A stretch of 64,000 nt of DNA from an uncultured Dehalococcoidia bacterium (GCA_951812395.1 CATOSD010000002.1:982442-1046441), one strand, 5' to 3'; shown: positions 1-9,358, numbered from the stretch's first letter. Made by a program: numbers and translations. The notes: generated by a model from the letters alone, not told the origin.

Positions 1-250
1 CGGCAATGTCCTGACCTTCGAACAGGACTCGCCCGTCCACCTGAGTGACACCCGGAAAGTAGCCCATGACGGCGAAGGCTGCGGTCGATTTGCTGCATCC
101 CGATTCGCCGACGACACCCAGCACTTCGCCGCGACGGACGTCGAACGAAGCGTCCCGCACCGCCCGAACGGTGCCCCTGGGAGTGAAGAAGGTGACGGCC
201 AGGTGCTCCACTTGAAGCAGCGGTGTCCCCGCAAGTGTTTGGCTGCTCAC
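1..250 (-). CDS. Peptide/nickel-type ABC transporter ATPase, N-terminal part (runs off window)
   Basis: Partial gene read on the minus strand from a GTG at 248-250 and cut by the window edge. The visible ~83 residues start with a short leader, then LLQVEHLAVTF and RGEVLGVVGESG, the typical N-terminus of DppD/OppD-type ATPases that power oligopeptide/nickel importers at the inner face of the membrane. The Walker A reads GESGCSKST; the family normally has GESG(S/C)GKST, so the glycine before the invariant lysine is serine. It faces away from two permease remnants of the same transporter class, an unusual divergent layout for one ABC system. The start is uncertain because the frame stays open upstream. 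The altered P-loop and the damaged partners suggest a non-functional locus, but the rest of the gene is not visible. Confidence 0.8.
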   Translation of the reverse strand, partial: MSSQTLAGTPLLQVEHLAVTFFTPRGTVRAVRDASFDVRRGEVLGVVGESGCSKSTAAFAVMGYFPGVTQVDGRVLFEGQDIA

Positions 251-538
251 CTGGGTATCTACCTGGGCAGGCCGGAGGCAGGCCAGAGAACGGAGGCATA
301 CGATGCACCGGTCAGCCTGGAGGTGGTCCATTCTGTGTTCACTGACAAACGCATCATTTTGGCATCATGCTGAGATATACGAGGAGGAGAAAGTTGAGCG
401 TCGAAAGAGCAACGTAGATGGTGCAGACCGCTATTGTTTAGGCTGGCCGCTTCTATAGAACCCTTCGCCGAACGATCGGTGGCTCACCTTGTAATCGGCT
501 CCGATCAAACGCTGCTGACATGAGAGGCTGTTGATTTC

Positions 539-1482
539 ATGTTGCGTTTTGTGGCGGTGCGCCTTAGCTTGATCCTGGTCACGCTCCTGGTAGTCTCCGT
601 TACCATCTTCGCCGTAACCGAGATGCTGCCAGGTGATGCGGCGACCAGAATCCTCGGACAGTACGCAACGGAAGCGAACCTCAAGTACCTACGCGAAGAG
701 TTGGAGTTGGACTGCCCAGCTCCCGTGCGGTACCTGGACTGGATCGCCGGCGTGGCGCAGGGCGACTTTGGCAACTCCTTGATCCAGAAACGCCCTATTG
801 CCGAAATTGTGGGTCACCGTTTGGTCCCCTCGATCTACCTCGCGGTGTTCGCTTTTCTGATATCAGTTCCAACAGCGGTATTGATCGGGATATGGGCCGG
901 CGTGCGCCCGGACAGTCTGGGCGACCGCATCGCCAGCACCATTGGCACGGTGGGGATATCTCTGCCCGAATTCGTCACCGGGCTTTTTCTCATGATCCTC
1001 TTATCTGCAACGTGGCCCCTTTTGCCCGCTACGGGCACCATACCCAGAGGCGAGAGCCCACTTACGAGCCTGGAGATCTTGGTACTGCCCACGCTCACCC
1101 TCACCGCAGTTGTATTCGCTTACGTTATGCGCATGATGCGGGCTAACGTGCTAGAAGTGATGGAGAGCCCTTATGTGCGGACTGCAATTCTGAAGGGGCT
1201 CCCCATGAGAAGGGTGATTTTCGACACGTAGCTCCCAACGCGATGCCGCTCACAATCAGCGTGGTGGCCCAGATGTCCGGCTGGTTGCTGGGCGGGATCA
1301 TCATCGTTGAAAACGCTTTTGCATATCCGGGAATGGGGCAGTTGCTACTGCAATCGATCCAGTCGCGTGACACCCCCTTGTTGCAGGCCACTACGCTGAT
1401 AATCGCCGGGGCCTACACCATAGGCAACCTGCTGTCGGACCTGGCCTACGCGTTCTTGGACCCACGCATAAGGTACGTCTGA
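539..1482 (+). pseudogene. Peptide ABC transporter permease (DppB-like), one frameshift
   Basis: Inner-membrane permease of a dipeptide/oligopeptide/nickel importer. It begins MLRFVAVRLSLILVTLLVV, followed by the family hallmark LPGDAA, several hydrophobic helices and the cytoplasmic EAA-like loop (VMESPYVRTAILKGLP). The first frame stops at 1229-1231, directly after RRVIF; the expected continuation (RHV-PNAMPLTISVVAQ) resumes in another frame at 1222 and runs to the stop at 1480-1482. One base appears to be missing near 1222. Joined, the product is about 314 residues, the normal DppB length. The downstream permease overlaps the stop by TGATG, the usual coupling of these pairs. Either a recent pseudogene or an indel error; the cluster of similar lesions nearby favours decay. 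Confidence 0.85.
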
Positions 1483-2448
1483 TGGCGACACCAGTTAACG
1501 CGGGCGAGCTTCATGCAGGCTGGTCGCGGGCCGCGCAGGCGGCGCTGTCGGCCGCAGGACGGGGAATCCGCACTTTTTCCGTCTCGCCCTGGGCACAACA
1601 GCGGGACGAATAGGGCTTCCTATCGTCGCGGTCCACGTGTTTGTGGCAGTCTTCGGCCCATCCCTGGCGCCCTTTCCCCCACTGAGTTCCATCTGCAAAA
1701 TGCCGGAGAGGACCAGCTAGCGGGTCCGTCGTCGGAGTATTGGCTGGGGACCGACCAGTTTGGCCGAGACATTTTCAGCCGGGTCTTGTCCGGCGCGCGG
1801 TCACCGATCCTGAAATCTTTGTGCGGGGCTCTGTTGGGTATTTTCCTGGGCACAGTGGTGGGCATGGGCAGTGGCTACAAGGGAGGCAAGGTGGATGAGG
1901 TGGTGATGCGCATAGTAGACGGGATGATGGCCTTCCCCGCGTTGCTGCTAGCCCTTCTGATACTGTCGACATTGGGCGCTTTAGACGCGCCGTGGAGGTG
2001 GCTAGATCAGCAATGGGAGGCCGTGCTGATCGTGGCCACCGTTGGCGCCGTGTTTTTGCCTGGCGTATCCAGGGTGATGCGGAGCGTCACTTTGACCGCG
2101 AAGAACCAGGAGTTCGTAATGAGTGCGCGCCTGCGGGGAGAGTCGGCGGCCTACATCATCTTCAGGGAGATCCTGCCCAACGCGTTGACGGTGTTGGCGG
2201 TGGAGTTCTCGGTGCGGCTGAGCTACTCGATACTCATCGTATCCTCTCTGGGATTCTTGGGACTGGGGGTGCAACCGCCGTCGCCGGACTGGGGTCTGAT
2301 GATAGGTGAGGGACGCCAGTTCATCGCCGCTGCGCCGTGGATGACGCTGGCCCCAGCAGGCGCGGTCGCCTCGCTAGTCGTGGGCGTCAATCTGCTGAGC
2401 GACGGCATCAGGCAGGCCAGCGGCCTACCCCGGGAGATATCCCGGTAA
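1482..2448 (+). pseudogene. Peptide ABC transporter permease (DppC-like), two frameshifts
   Basis: Second permease of the same importer. An ATG at 1482-1484 overlaps the upstream stop, but that frame ends at a TAG after about 43 codons. The conserved N-terminal region continues in a second frame (GLPIVAVHVFVAVFGPSLAP) and the main body (EYWLGTDQFGRDIFSRVLSG, then RGESAAYIIFREILPNAL and GFLGLGVQPPSPDWG) lies in a third frame to 2448. The frame changes map near a run of five T at 1574-1578 and five C at 1676-1680. The GTDQFGRD motif and EAA loop are diagnostic of DppC. Reading the third frame alone from 1513 gives a false, Arg-rich N-terminus. Confidence 0.85.
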
Positions 2449-2508
2449 GCAAGGATGCTCGCCAGCTAGACCTCCTGGGTCAAAGCATCGTCGATTCTTG
2501 AAGAGCGG

Positions 2509-2670
2509 GTGGACATCTCCCGTCTGAAGAAAGAGCGTCTGAAACGGGTCCAGAGAGAGATGGCAATGGCCGACCTGGGCGGTTTGACACTTCGCTGGTT
2601 CAGGGTGGAAATTCTGCCCACCGCTGGTGATACAGTTCGCCAAACCGGTCCAATAAGCTTACCCAATTGA
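2509..2670 (+). pseudogene. Possible M24/Xaa-Pro-peptidase N-terminal remnant
   Basis: A short frame from a GTG at 2509 gives 53 residues beginning VDISRLKKERLKRVQREM and then MADLGGLTL. This resembles the first 30 residues of creatinase/Xaa-Pro aminopeptidase-type M24 proteins (a basic helix followed by DLGALLL). The similarity then fades into unrelated sequence and stops. There is no recognisable ribosome site and no catalytic domain. It lies between broken transporter genes and another truncated gene, which fits an eroded remnant. The assignment is by eye from a short segment and is weak. Confidence 0.3.
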
Positions 2671-2741
2671 AGAGATCGCCCGGCAATTGCTCGTGTAGAA
2701 ACTGGCCGAGATTAAGGCAGTCATCAGTTAAGGAGGCAATT

Positions 2742-3060
2742 ATGGACATAGGTATTCTTGTGTTCCAGACGGGCTATTCCATGGACCCGGCCGTGCTGGC
2801 GAAGCGGGCCGAGGAGCTAGGCTTCGAGTCGTTTTTGTACCGAATCTTCCGATCGTGCCCGTCCAAACCCCGAGTCGCGATGGTGACAACGCCGATGGCG
2901 CCACTTACAGCAGGGTGCTGGACCCTGCAAGCCATGTCCCGCAAGACAAGATCGTGGATTCCAGCGCTGTCTTGGACCCGTTTGTAGCCTTGGCCCGTGC
3001 TTCGGGAGTAACCAGCACTATCAAGCTGGGTAGCAGACTACTCCTGCCGACGTGGACGTC
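2742..3060 (+). pseudogene. LLM-class (luciferase-like) F420-dependent oxidoreductase, N-terminal remnant
   Basis: Starts at an ATG with a strong AAGGAGG site at 2730-2736. MDIGILVFQTGY, AKRAEELGFES and, in the next frame, PIVPVQT, DPFVALARASGVTSTIKLGS match the first ~95 residues of luciferase-like F420/flavin monooxygenases. The frame changes at a run of five T at 2832-2836. Homology ends near 3045, where the sequence passes straight into the middle of a peptide-binding protein gene. The TIM barrel is therefore about two thirds missing. The good ribosome site and clear sequence suggest the gene was intact recently. Confidence 0.75.
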
Positions 3061-4041
3061 GAACGACTGACCATAGAGGAGTTCGGCGCCGGGCCCTTCA
3101 TGCTCTTGGAGCACGAGCCGGGCGTACGCTCGGTGCTGGCGGGGAACCCCGACTACTGGGAGGAGGGCAAGCCCTACCTGTATGAGATCGTCTTCTTGCT
3201 GGTCCCCGAGGCGGCAACCCGGTCCACGATGCTCACCAGCGGCGTGGCCGACGTCGCACACCGTCTGGCAGTCCAGAGCGCCCCCGCTATCGCGGCCCAT
3301 CCCGACACCAGTGTACTGGGCGCGCCGGGCGCCTGGCTCGGGATCACCATGCGCGGCGACACGCCACCGTTCGACAACAAGCTGGTCCGTCAGGCCATGC
3401 AGGCCGCCGCGGACCGGGAAAGCATCGTGCAAGCGGCGACATTGGGGATGGGCGTGGTCGGCTACGACCACCCACTTGCGCCAACCGACCCCTACTTCGC
3501 GACACAGTATGCACCACCGGCCTACGACCCCGAGCTGGCGATGTCACTGCTGGAGCAGGCCGGGTACCCGGACGGGATCGACATTACACTGCACACAGCC
3601 GACGTCTCGCCAGGGCATGTCGAAATGGCGGTGGCCTTCGCAGAGAGTGCGGCGGCGTCGGGCATTCGGGTCGACGTGCAGCGGGGGCCTGCGGACACCT
3701 ACTGGGGCGGGGTGTGGTTTGTTGAACCCCTTAGCACCGTCTCTTGGACGCCCCGAGGTTTGGACGGGGTCATGTCGGAAGTGTACGACAGCGCGTCTGC
3801 TATGAATGTGCAGCAATACTTCAACCCGGTGCTTGACGATCAGATCGTCAAGGCCAGGGGGCAGAACCTTCAGGGACAGAAGGACACCTACGTGGAGATT
3901 CAGCGTATACTGGTCGATGACGTGCCGATTGTTATCACGGCGTTCCGGCCGGCCATGATAGGCGTGCAGAATCACGTTCGAGGTGTAGCCGCGCATCCGC
4001 TGGACATTTTGATCCTTCGGGACGCTTGGCTGGACAAGTAG
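3034..4041 (+). pseudogene. Peptide ABC transporter substrate-binding protein, C-terminal fragment (SBP_bac_5)
   Basis: Open for about 330 residues. It reads FGAGPFMLLEHEPG, then GNPDYWEEGKPYLYEIVF, then NKLVRQAMQAAADRESIVQ and ends VAAHPLDILILRDAWLDK. These are hallmarks of the second half of periplasmic oligopeptide-binding proteins of the DppA/OppA family. The signal peptide, lipobox and the N-terminal lobe (usually ~200 residues) are absent, so this is not a functional binding protein. The missing half is replaced by the truncated F420 oxidoreductase gene, indicating a deletion junction near 3045. It was probably the binding component for the broken permeases upstream. Confidence 0.85.
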
Positions 4042-4079
4042 GGGCTGGCCACCGCCTATTCTGGCCGAGAAAAGCGTGC

Positions 4080-6779
4080 CTAGATGACGCTTCTCTCGGC
4101 CAGATTTGCCAGCTCCGTCCTGGTCAGGCCCATCTCTTCACACAGGACCTCCTCGTTGTGCTCCCCAATGAGAGGCGAACGCCTTGAGATTCTCCAGGGC
4201 GAGCCGTTGAAGATACCGGCGGGACCTGGGTGCCGGAACGTCTCGCCCAGCTCCGGATACTCCACTTCTGTCCAGAACCCCCGATCCTCGAGGTGCTGGT
4301 CCTTCATCACCTCGTCGGGAGACCAGACGGCCCCTATGTTGAAGCCCCGTTTCTGCCCGCCGCGATACACCTCGTCCCTGGTGATATTGCCGATGAGATA
4401 GAGGAACAGCTCGTTATCGGTGATAGCATCAGGGTGCCGCATCCTCTCATCCAGCAGGTCGCGCGCCAGTCCTGTTTCGTCCATCCACTCCCCCAGCACA
4501 TCCAGGCGATCCGAGGTCAGCCGGTTCCGGATCTCAGCGGCGACATTGACGTACTTTCCGTCCGTACACCTATGTTGCGTGGTCTGGGTGGGCCTTGGGG
4601 AGGCATGGCGGCCGGTCTGCCGGCGGACTACCTTTCTGGTGTAGATGTACAGGTTCACCGCTGCTTCGGTTGTCAGCGCGCACGCGTCGTGGATGGAGGC
4701 ATCGATGTATTGCCCCAGGCGAGTCTCCGTCCGATGCACCAGGGCAGCCCCTATGGCCATGCAGGCAAAGTGGCTCCCTATGTGCCAGGATTGCCCTCCG
4801 CCGGGAGCGATGGGGGGCGCATCGGGCGCCTCATCCTCGGTATAGCCGCAGGAGGCCATCTGCCCGCCGGCGGCCAGGTGCACCAGATCGCTAGTCCGGT
4901 AGTCCTTCCATGGCCCCCGCTGACCGAAGGGAGTCAGAGAACACATGATCAGGCCAGGGTTGTCCTTTTTCAGGTCCTGGTACCCCAAGCCCACTGTGGC
5001 CATGTAGCCGGGGCGGTACGTTTCCAGAATCACATCCGCCTTCTCCGCCAGCCGCCGGAACAGTCGCCGACCATCCTCGGTTTCCAGGTTCAAAGTTATA
5101 CCTCGCTTCGAAGTATTGTAGTGCCAGAAGGAAAGGCTCCGGTCCGGGTTGGGCACATCCCTATAAAATGGTCCAACCGTCCGGGCGGTCTCTCCACCGG
5201 GCGGCTCGACCTTGATAACGTCCGCCCCCATGTCAGCCATCAGCTTGCCACACCACTGGCCCGTCTCATCGACAAGCTCGAGCACGCGCAACCCCGCATA
5301 TGCACCCGCCGGGTCTGGGGACGGGGCGGCTGTCGGCGCCGGAACGGGAGTCGGCGCTGGACCGGGATTCGGTGTCGCCTCGATTCCAGTCCGCTCTACT
5401 GGCGAGGCCGGGTCCATCATCTCCCTTAGATACGGATAAGGGTCCGTGCTCAAGTCCTTCGGCCAGAAGGTGCCGTCCTCCAGGCCATTCACCAGTTCCT
5501 GGTGGCTGATGCCCAACAGCCCTTCGAACACCTCCCTGTTGTGCTGGCCGATCAGTGGACCTGGCCGGCTATTGACCGCCGGTGTCTCCGACATCTTGAA
5601 CGGGGCATTCTGGAGGGGCCAGGTACCCAGAACCGGATGTTCCACATCTATGTACATGTCTCGATATCGCAGCTGTGGATCGTTTTCCACCCTGTCCTGG
5701 CTACTCTGGACAGGCATGGCCCGCACTCCCGCCGCCTGGCACCGCTCCATGATCACGTACTTGCCCAGGGTCTTCGTCCACGCCTCGATACCGCGGTCCA
5801 TTTCCTCCTGGCGCTCCAGGCGACCCTCGAGGGTGTCAAACTTCCGGTGGGTAGCCCAGGAAGGGGAGCCCATTACGTCTACCAGCCTCCGCCACTCCTC
5901 ATTGGAGAAGCAGGCGATGGTGCACCAGTCGTTGTATTCTCCGGGGCTGGTCCTGTACGCGTTGTGAGGCGCCGCAGTCTTGCCCCTGTAATCGTTCACG
6001 ATGGGCGTGCCGGGCCAGTGACTCCGGTTACCCGGCGGGTAACCCTCTCGACTTGTTGAACGCCCGTTGGCCTGGATGTCCAGGAATACGGGGCCGTTGA
6101 GTGCCACTCCGGTCATCCATTGGGACTTGTCGACGTGCTGTCCCCGGCCGGTGACGTTGCGGTGATACAGGGCGCTCAGGGCATACATGGCGCCATACAT
6201 CCCGCCCGTATCGTCCAGGTACGACCACCCAAAACCGGCGGGTGGCTTGCCTGGCAGTCCGGACAGGTGCGTCATACCAGACAGGGCCTGAGCAACGGGC
6301 CCCATAGTCTTGTATTCCCGGTCCCGCCCCGTATGTCCGAACCCGGACATCGAGAGGTAGATGATGTCGGGCCGGAGCTTTCTCATATTCTCGTAGCCGA
6401 GCCCCCACCGCTCCAGGACCCCATAAGCAAAGTTCTCGATGACGATGTCTGAGACGGTCACCAGACGCCGTATGAGATCGATCCCTCGTTCGGTCTTGGT
6501 GTTTATGGTAATGCTTCGCTTATTGGCATTGGTGTCGTTGAAGTGGCCGTTGGTGTTAAGGTTTAGCGGCAAGCCGTCGGGTGTCGTGTAGACGGTAGTG
6601 ATGTTCGCGGCGCCCCCTCGGGTGTTCGGACTTTGCGGCCATTCGACCTTGATCACGTCGGCGCCCAGCGCTCCCAGCCAGCGCGTACACCAGGGCCCCG
6701 CTCGAACCCATGTGAAGTCCAGGACTCGGACTCCCGCCAAAGCTCCTTTTGTGGCTGCCACTCTCCCATCGGTCGGCAT
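4080..6779 (-). CDS. Tandem double-domain family III (CaiB/BaiF) CoA-transferase, 899 aa
   Basis: Two complete CaiB/BaiF CoA-transferase modules in one chain, residues ~12-430 and ~493-890, joined by a Pro/Ala-rich linker at ~468-492. Each module has the opening GVRVLDFTWVRAGPW / GLRVLELVDETGQW, GADVIKVE, and the GRGQ/RLGQ-(H/Y)-(V/I)D segment. Family III enzymes move CoA between acids through an aspartyl-CoA thioester; the Asp is present in module 1 (YLDDTGG, D190) but the aligned position in module 2 is His (SWHIGSH, H666), so module 2 is probably non-catalytic. Single-module relatives usually act as interlocked dimers; the fusion may form that dimer within one chain. ATG at 6777-6779 with GAGGT upstream. 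It is intact although both flanks are decayed. Confidence 0.88.
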   Translation of the reverse strand: MPTDGRVAATKGALAGVRVLDFTWVRAGPWCTRWLGALGADVIKVEWPQSPNTRGGAANITTVYTTPDGLPLNLNTNGHFNDTNANKRSITINTKTERGIDLIRRLVTVSDIVIENFAYGVLERWGLGYENMRKLRPDIIYLSMSGFGHTGRDREYKTMGPVAQALSGMTHLSGLPGKPPAGFGWSYLDDTGGMYGAMYALSALYHRNVTGRGQHVDKSQWMTGVALNGPVFLDIQANGRSTSREGYPPGNRSHWPGTPIVNDYRGKTAAPHNAYRTSPGEYNDWCTIACFSNEEWRRLVDVMGSPSWATHRKFDTLEGRLERQEEMDRGIEAWTKTLGKYVIMERCQAAGVRAMPVQSSQDRVENDPQLRYRDMYIDVEHPVLGTWPLQNAPFKMSETPAVNSRPGPLIGQHNREVFEGLLGISHQELVNGLEDGTFWPKDLSTDPYPYLREMMDPASPVERTGIEATPNPGPAPTPVPAPTAAPSPDPAGAYAGLRVLELVDETGQWCGKLMADMGADVIKVEPPGGETARTVGPFYRDVPNPDRSLSFWHYNTSKRGITLNLETEDGRRLFRRLAEKADVILETYRPGYMATVGLGYQDLKKDNPGLIMCSLTPFGQRGPWKDYRTSDLVHLAAGGQMASCGYTEDEAPDAPPIAPGGGQSWHIGSHFACMAIGAALVHRTETRLGQYIDASIHDACALTTEAAVNLYIYTRKVVRRQTGRHASPRPTQTTQHRCTDGKYVNVAAEIRNRLTSDRLDVLGEWMDETGLARDLLDERMRHPDAITDNELFLYLIGNITRDEVYRGGQKRGFNIGAVWSPDEVMKDQHLEDRGFWTEVEYPELGETFRHPGPAGIFNGSPWRISRRSPLIGEHNEEVLCEEMGLTRTELANLAERSVI

Positions 6780-7293
6780 TATGGCTTTACCTCGCGTCTA
6801 AACTCTGCAATCAAGGAGATTCCTCTCTCGGAGGCCCAGACGAGATATCTGGGGCGTCATTGTATCGTCTGGCGCGTCATCAGCGGGTATTCGACCTGTG
6901 CCGGGCATTGGCGATCGAGCTATAAGGCCCGCAAGAAGATGAGGCCCTACCTTTCTTCCGCTTTTGAATAGACGCTGATTAACCAGGCGAAGAGTCGACC
7001 AAGTTGGCGGCCGCTCCGATGGATTGGTCTACCACTGCGGGATCAAGTGTCGAAAAATGCTTGGCTGTTATCACCGGATTTCTGTAGGGCAGGATAACAG
7101 AAATCGTGGCCAGGCGCGCCCGTTCGGGCACGCGGCATCGTAAGTAAGCACACCCAATGCATCGAGACAGGTCGCCCTTGAGCTAATGGTGGGCGCCCCG
7201 TTGTGAGTATAGGGGTAACTAGACGCTATCTAGTGGCGTGTCGACATTCAGCGAGTAAGTCCCACCTAACTGTTCAGGGAAAATGTCCGCACT
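6780..7293. other. Intergenic stretch, no gene; small hairpins
   Basis: About 510 bases between the double CoA-transferase (minus) and the insertion-sequence relic (plus). No convincing reading frame. It contains a 9-bp stem with an 11-base loop at 7077-7105 (GATTTCTGT / ACAGAAATC) and a small GCCC-GTTC-GGGC hairpin near 7117. The promoter for the CoA-transferase should lie in the left part, but no clear pair of boxes stands out. The right part (from about 7230) is probably the left end of the ISNCY-like relic. Confidence 0.5.
7077..7105. repeat. Inverted repeat, 9-bp perfect stem
   Basis: GATTTCTGT and ACAGAAATC separated by 11 bases, in otherwise featureless intergenic DNA upstream of the IS relic. 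There is no T-run on either side, so it is not an obvious terminator; it could be part of an old element end. Confidence 0.5.
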
Positions 7294-8393
7294 ATGGAGA
7301 GTGTTCCATTGACCAAGAGAGAGATTGTAAGACTTCAGGTTCTCAACAGCCTTCTGGCGGTTTACAGAGAGGAAGGAGCGACCACACTCGCTCACGGCAA
7401 TCGGGCTCGAAGACGTGCCAATGCCACGCCGGACAGCGTGATCGCCGAGGTCGCGCACTTGGCCCGCACCCGGTATCGGGAGGCCAACCACACCCACCTG
7501 AGAGAGCTGCTCGGCGAGAGGGAAGGTATTGAGATCGTCAGGATCACACTCAGACGGATCCTCGTTGGCGTCAGGCTCGTCAGTCCAAGTCGCCGCCGTC
7601 CACCCACCCACAAGATACGTCGTCAGAGGATGCCGCAGGAGGGAATGCTTGTCCAGACAGACGACACCCAGCAGGTGGCTCGAGGACAGGGGGACCTCAG
7701 TTAACCCAGCTGCTGGCCGTCGACGATGCTACGGGCTGCGTGGCCGGTGCACCGTTCTGCCGGGAGGAGACTACCCACGACTACTTCTTGCTACTGGAGG
7801 AGCTGATCAGGTGCTGGGGCAAACCGCTGTCCCTCTACACCGACAGTCGCGCCTTGTTCACACCCAGGATCGATACCAGGCCGAAGTCGTCCGGTGATAC
7901 CCAGCTCACACGGGCCAAGGATGAACTTTGCATCGAGTTGATCCTCCCACGTTCACCGCAGGCCAAGGGCCATATGGAACGCATGGCCGGTAGATTCCAG
8001 GACAGGCTGGCCACGGAGCTGCGCCTGGGGGAGCTTCCACCATAACTGAGGCCAACAGGGTGCTGAGCGACTTCCTGTCAGGCTTCAACGAGCAGTTCAT
8101 GGCACCGGCCAGGGAATCCACCGAGGCATACCGTCCTCTCGGCCCCGACATCCACCTTGACAGGATCTTCTGCTGCAAGCACTCCCGGAAGGTTGCCAGG
8201 GACAACACTCTGAAGCACCGGTGGCATACCCTGCAACATGCGCCCGATGAACGACGCGCGAGCTACGCTGGGGCCAAGGTGGGGGTGTTCGAGGCTCTCG
8301 ACGGAAGCCTGAGTGTGCTCCACGACGGACACGTCATCCCACTTCAGGAGGCTCCCCCGAAACCCGGAACCTTCAGAGAAAGTGTCCCTCGGA
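7294..8393 (+). pseudogene. Degenerate ISNCY-family (DDE) transposase
   Basis: Three consecutive frames together rebuild an ISNCY-type transposase: LTKREIVRLQVLN, AVYREEGATTLAHGNRARR, HTHLRELLGEREGIE, then in frame two LAVDDATG..., YFLLLEELIRCWGKPLSLYTDS, RSPQAKGHMERMAGRFQDRL, then VLSDFLSGFNEQF and HRWHTLQ in frame three. DDE-like acidic residues are still visible (VQTDD, LYTDS, HMERMAG). Frame changes lie near 7685-7700 and 8035-8040. The helix-turn-helix segment expected between LQVLN and AVYREEGA (about 35 residues) is missing, so there is also an in-frame deletion. It cannot transpose by itself. Confidence 0.75.
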
Positions 8394-8514
8394 CGAGCGT
8401 CGCTGATCGTGCTCTCAACGGAGTGGTACTGCACGGGAGAAATGGCAAGCCGACATCAATCGATGAGAAGAACGTGCTTGGCAATGGGGTCCATCAGCCG
8501 GTGATCAGGGCACG

Positions 8515-8868
8515 TCACAAGGCCCCTTTTTCCGTTGTCTTTACAGACTGGCTATCTATGATCGCTGCGCTGGGGGTCGGGCTTCTGCCCTCTGATTGGC
8601 GGACGTTGGGACGCTGCGCCTCGTGGACTCCTTCCCAAGTTCCGTCCAGCGTCCATCTGCGGGAGCATTTGTACACTGTCTGCCAGGGTGGGAGATCGTG
8701 TGGAAGCATACGCCACGGGCAACCGGTACGCAGCACATACACGATGCCATTGACTATCTCACGTACATCGACTGTGCGTGGCCGTCCTCCAGGCTTGGCT
8801 GGCGCGAGTAAGGGAGCAAGAATGTCCCACTCTTCGTCGGTAAGGCCGCTGGGGTATGGTTTGAGTTA
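8515..8868 (-). pseudogene. IS5-family transposase, N-terminal third
   Basis: On the minus strand the frame reads KPYPSGLTDEEWDILAPLL, GGRPRTVDVREIVNGIVYVLRTGCPWRMLPHDLPPW, DGTWEGVHEAQR and TPSAAIIDSQSVKTTEKG, the classic start of IS5-group transposases. The presumed ATG (8869-8871) is followed at once by TAA, so translation could only start internally, and homology ends abruptly after TTEKG at about 8518. All of the catalytic core beyond the first motif is gone. Confidence 0.75.
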
Positions 8869-8875
8869 CATCCGC

Positions 8876-8901
8876 AAAGTCTTACATAGGCCTAAGACTT
8901 T
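8876..8901. repeat. 9-bp inverted repeat at the IS5-like end
   Basis: AAAGTCTTA and TAAGACTTT separated by 8 bases, directly upstream of the IS5-type transposase remnant and next to the GGAAATACCCTC end sequence. It is probably the transposase promoter/operator region or a subterminal repeat of the element. Confidence 0.55.
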
Positions 8902-8913
8902 GGAAATACCCTC

Positions 8914-9358
8914 TTAGGGCTGGTCCGTCCTGCAGAATGCGGACGTGTGTGCTAGAGCGTGTTTACCAGTGGACTAGCGGCCCACTCCCTTTGTGACGCG
9001 AGGTTGTGGCTGAACAACGGCTACGAGACGCCTTGATTCGTAGCCCGACTGGGAAGTGTGACAAAGGCGTCGCGAACCGTTCCCGATACGTCACAACTGT
9101 GAAGCCAGGGTGTGAAGTGTTAGCCACGCCGTTGGCGCCACACCTTCACCGGCAGTCACGCATCTACACACATTAGCGGGAGAGTTCCCCGCCTCCACAG
9201 CGGCGTGACAGATAGCCGACGCCAGTGGCGCAATCTCTGCCCTGCACTCGGGGCGAAGAGTGGAAGGGGGTCCCCGGGTGACAGAGGCGCCCCGGTGAGG
9301 GTCGAACCGGCGGGACGGTCAGTGGTGCAGAACGCCGCTATGAGGGAGGCTTCCCGCA
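8914..9358. other. Intergenic stretch, no gene recognised
   Basis: About 445 bases between the IS relic and the zinc-ribbon gene. Several partial inverted repeats are visible (for example GGTGTGAAG near 9110 facing CACACCTTCAC near 9141), but no reading frame with a plausible start. No tRNA cloverleaf could be found by eye. Confidence 0.45.

Larger units (their letters stand above)
7240..8913. mobile_element. Composite relic of two insertion sequences (ISNCY-like and IS5-like)
   Basis: A block of transposon debris: a degenerate ISNCY-type transposase gene on the plus strand followed by the first third of an IS5-type transposase gene on the minus strand. The right edge near 8913 carries a sequence that reads GAGGGTATTTCC inward, like an IS5-group end. 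The left edge is estimated. Near-identical 16-mers lie at 7273-7288 and 8372-8387 (direct orientation, 14 of 16 matching), bracketing the ISNCY part. Target duplications were not identified. Confidence 0.6.

Noticed and set aside
4230-5429. 399-residue plus-strand frame opposite the CoA-transferase
   Set aside because: Antisense shadow; the minus-strand protein has full family motifs.
8970-9160. tRNA gene in the gap after the IS relic
   Set aside because: No cloverleaf with a proper acceptor stem or T-loop could be built.
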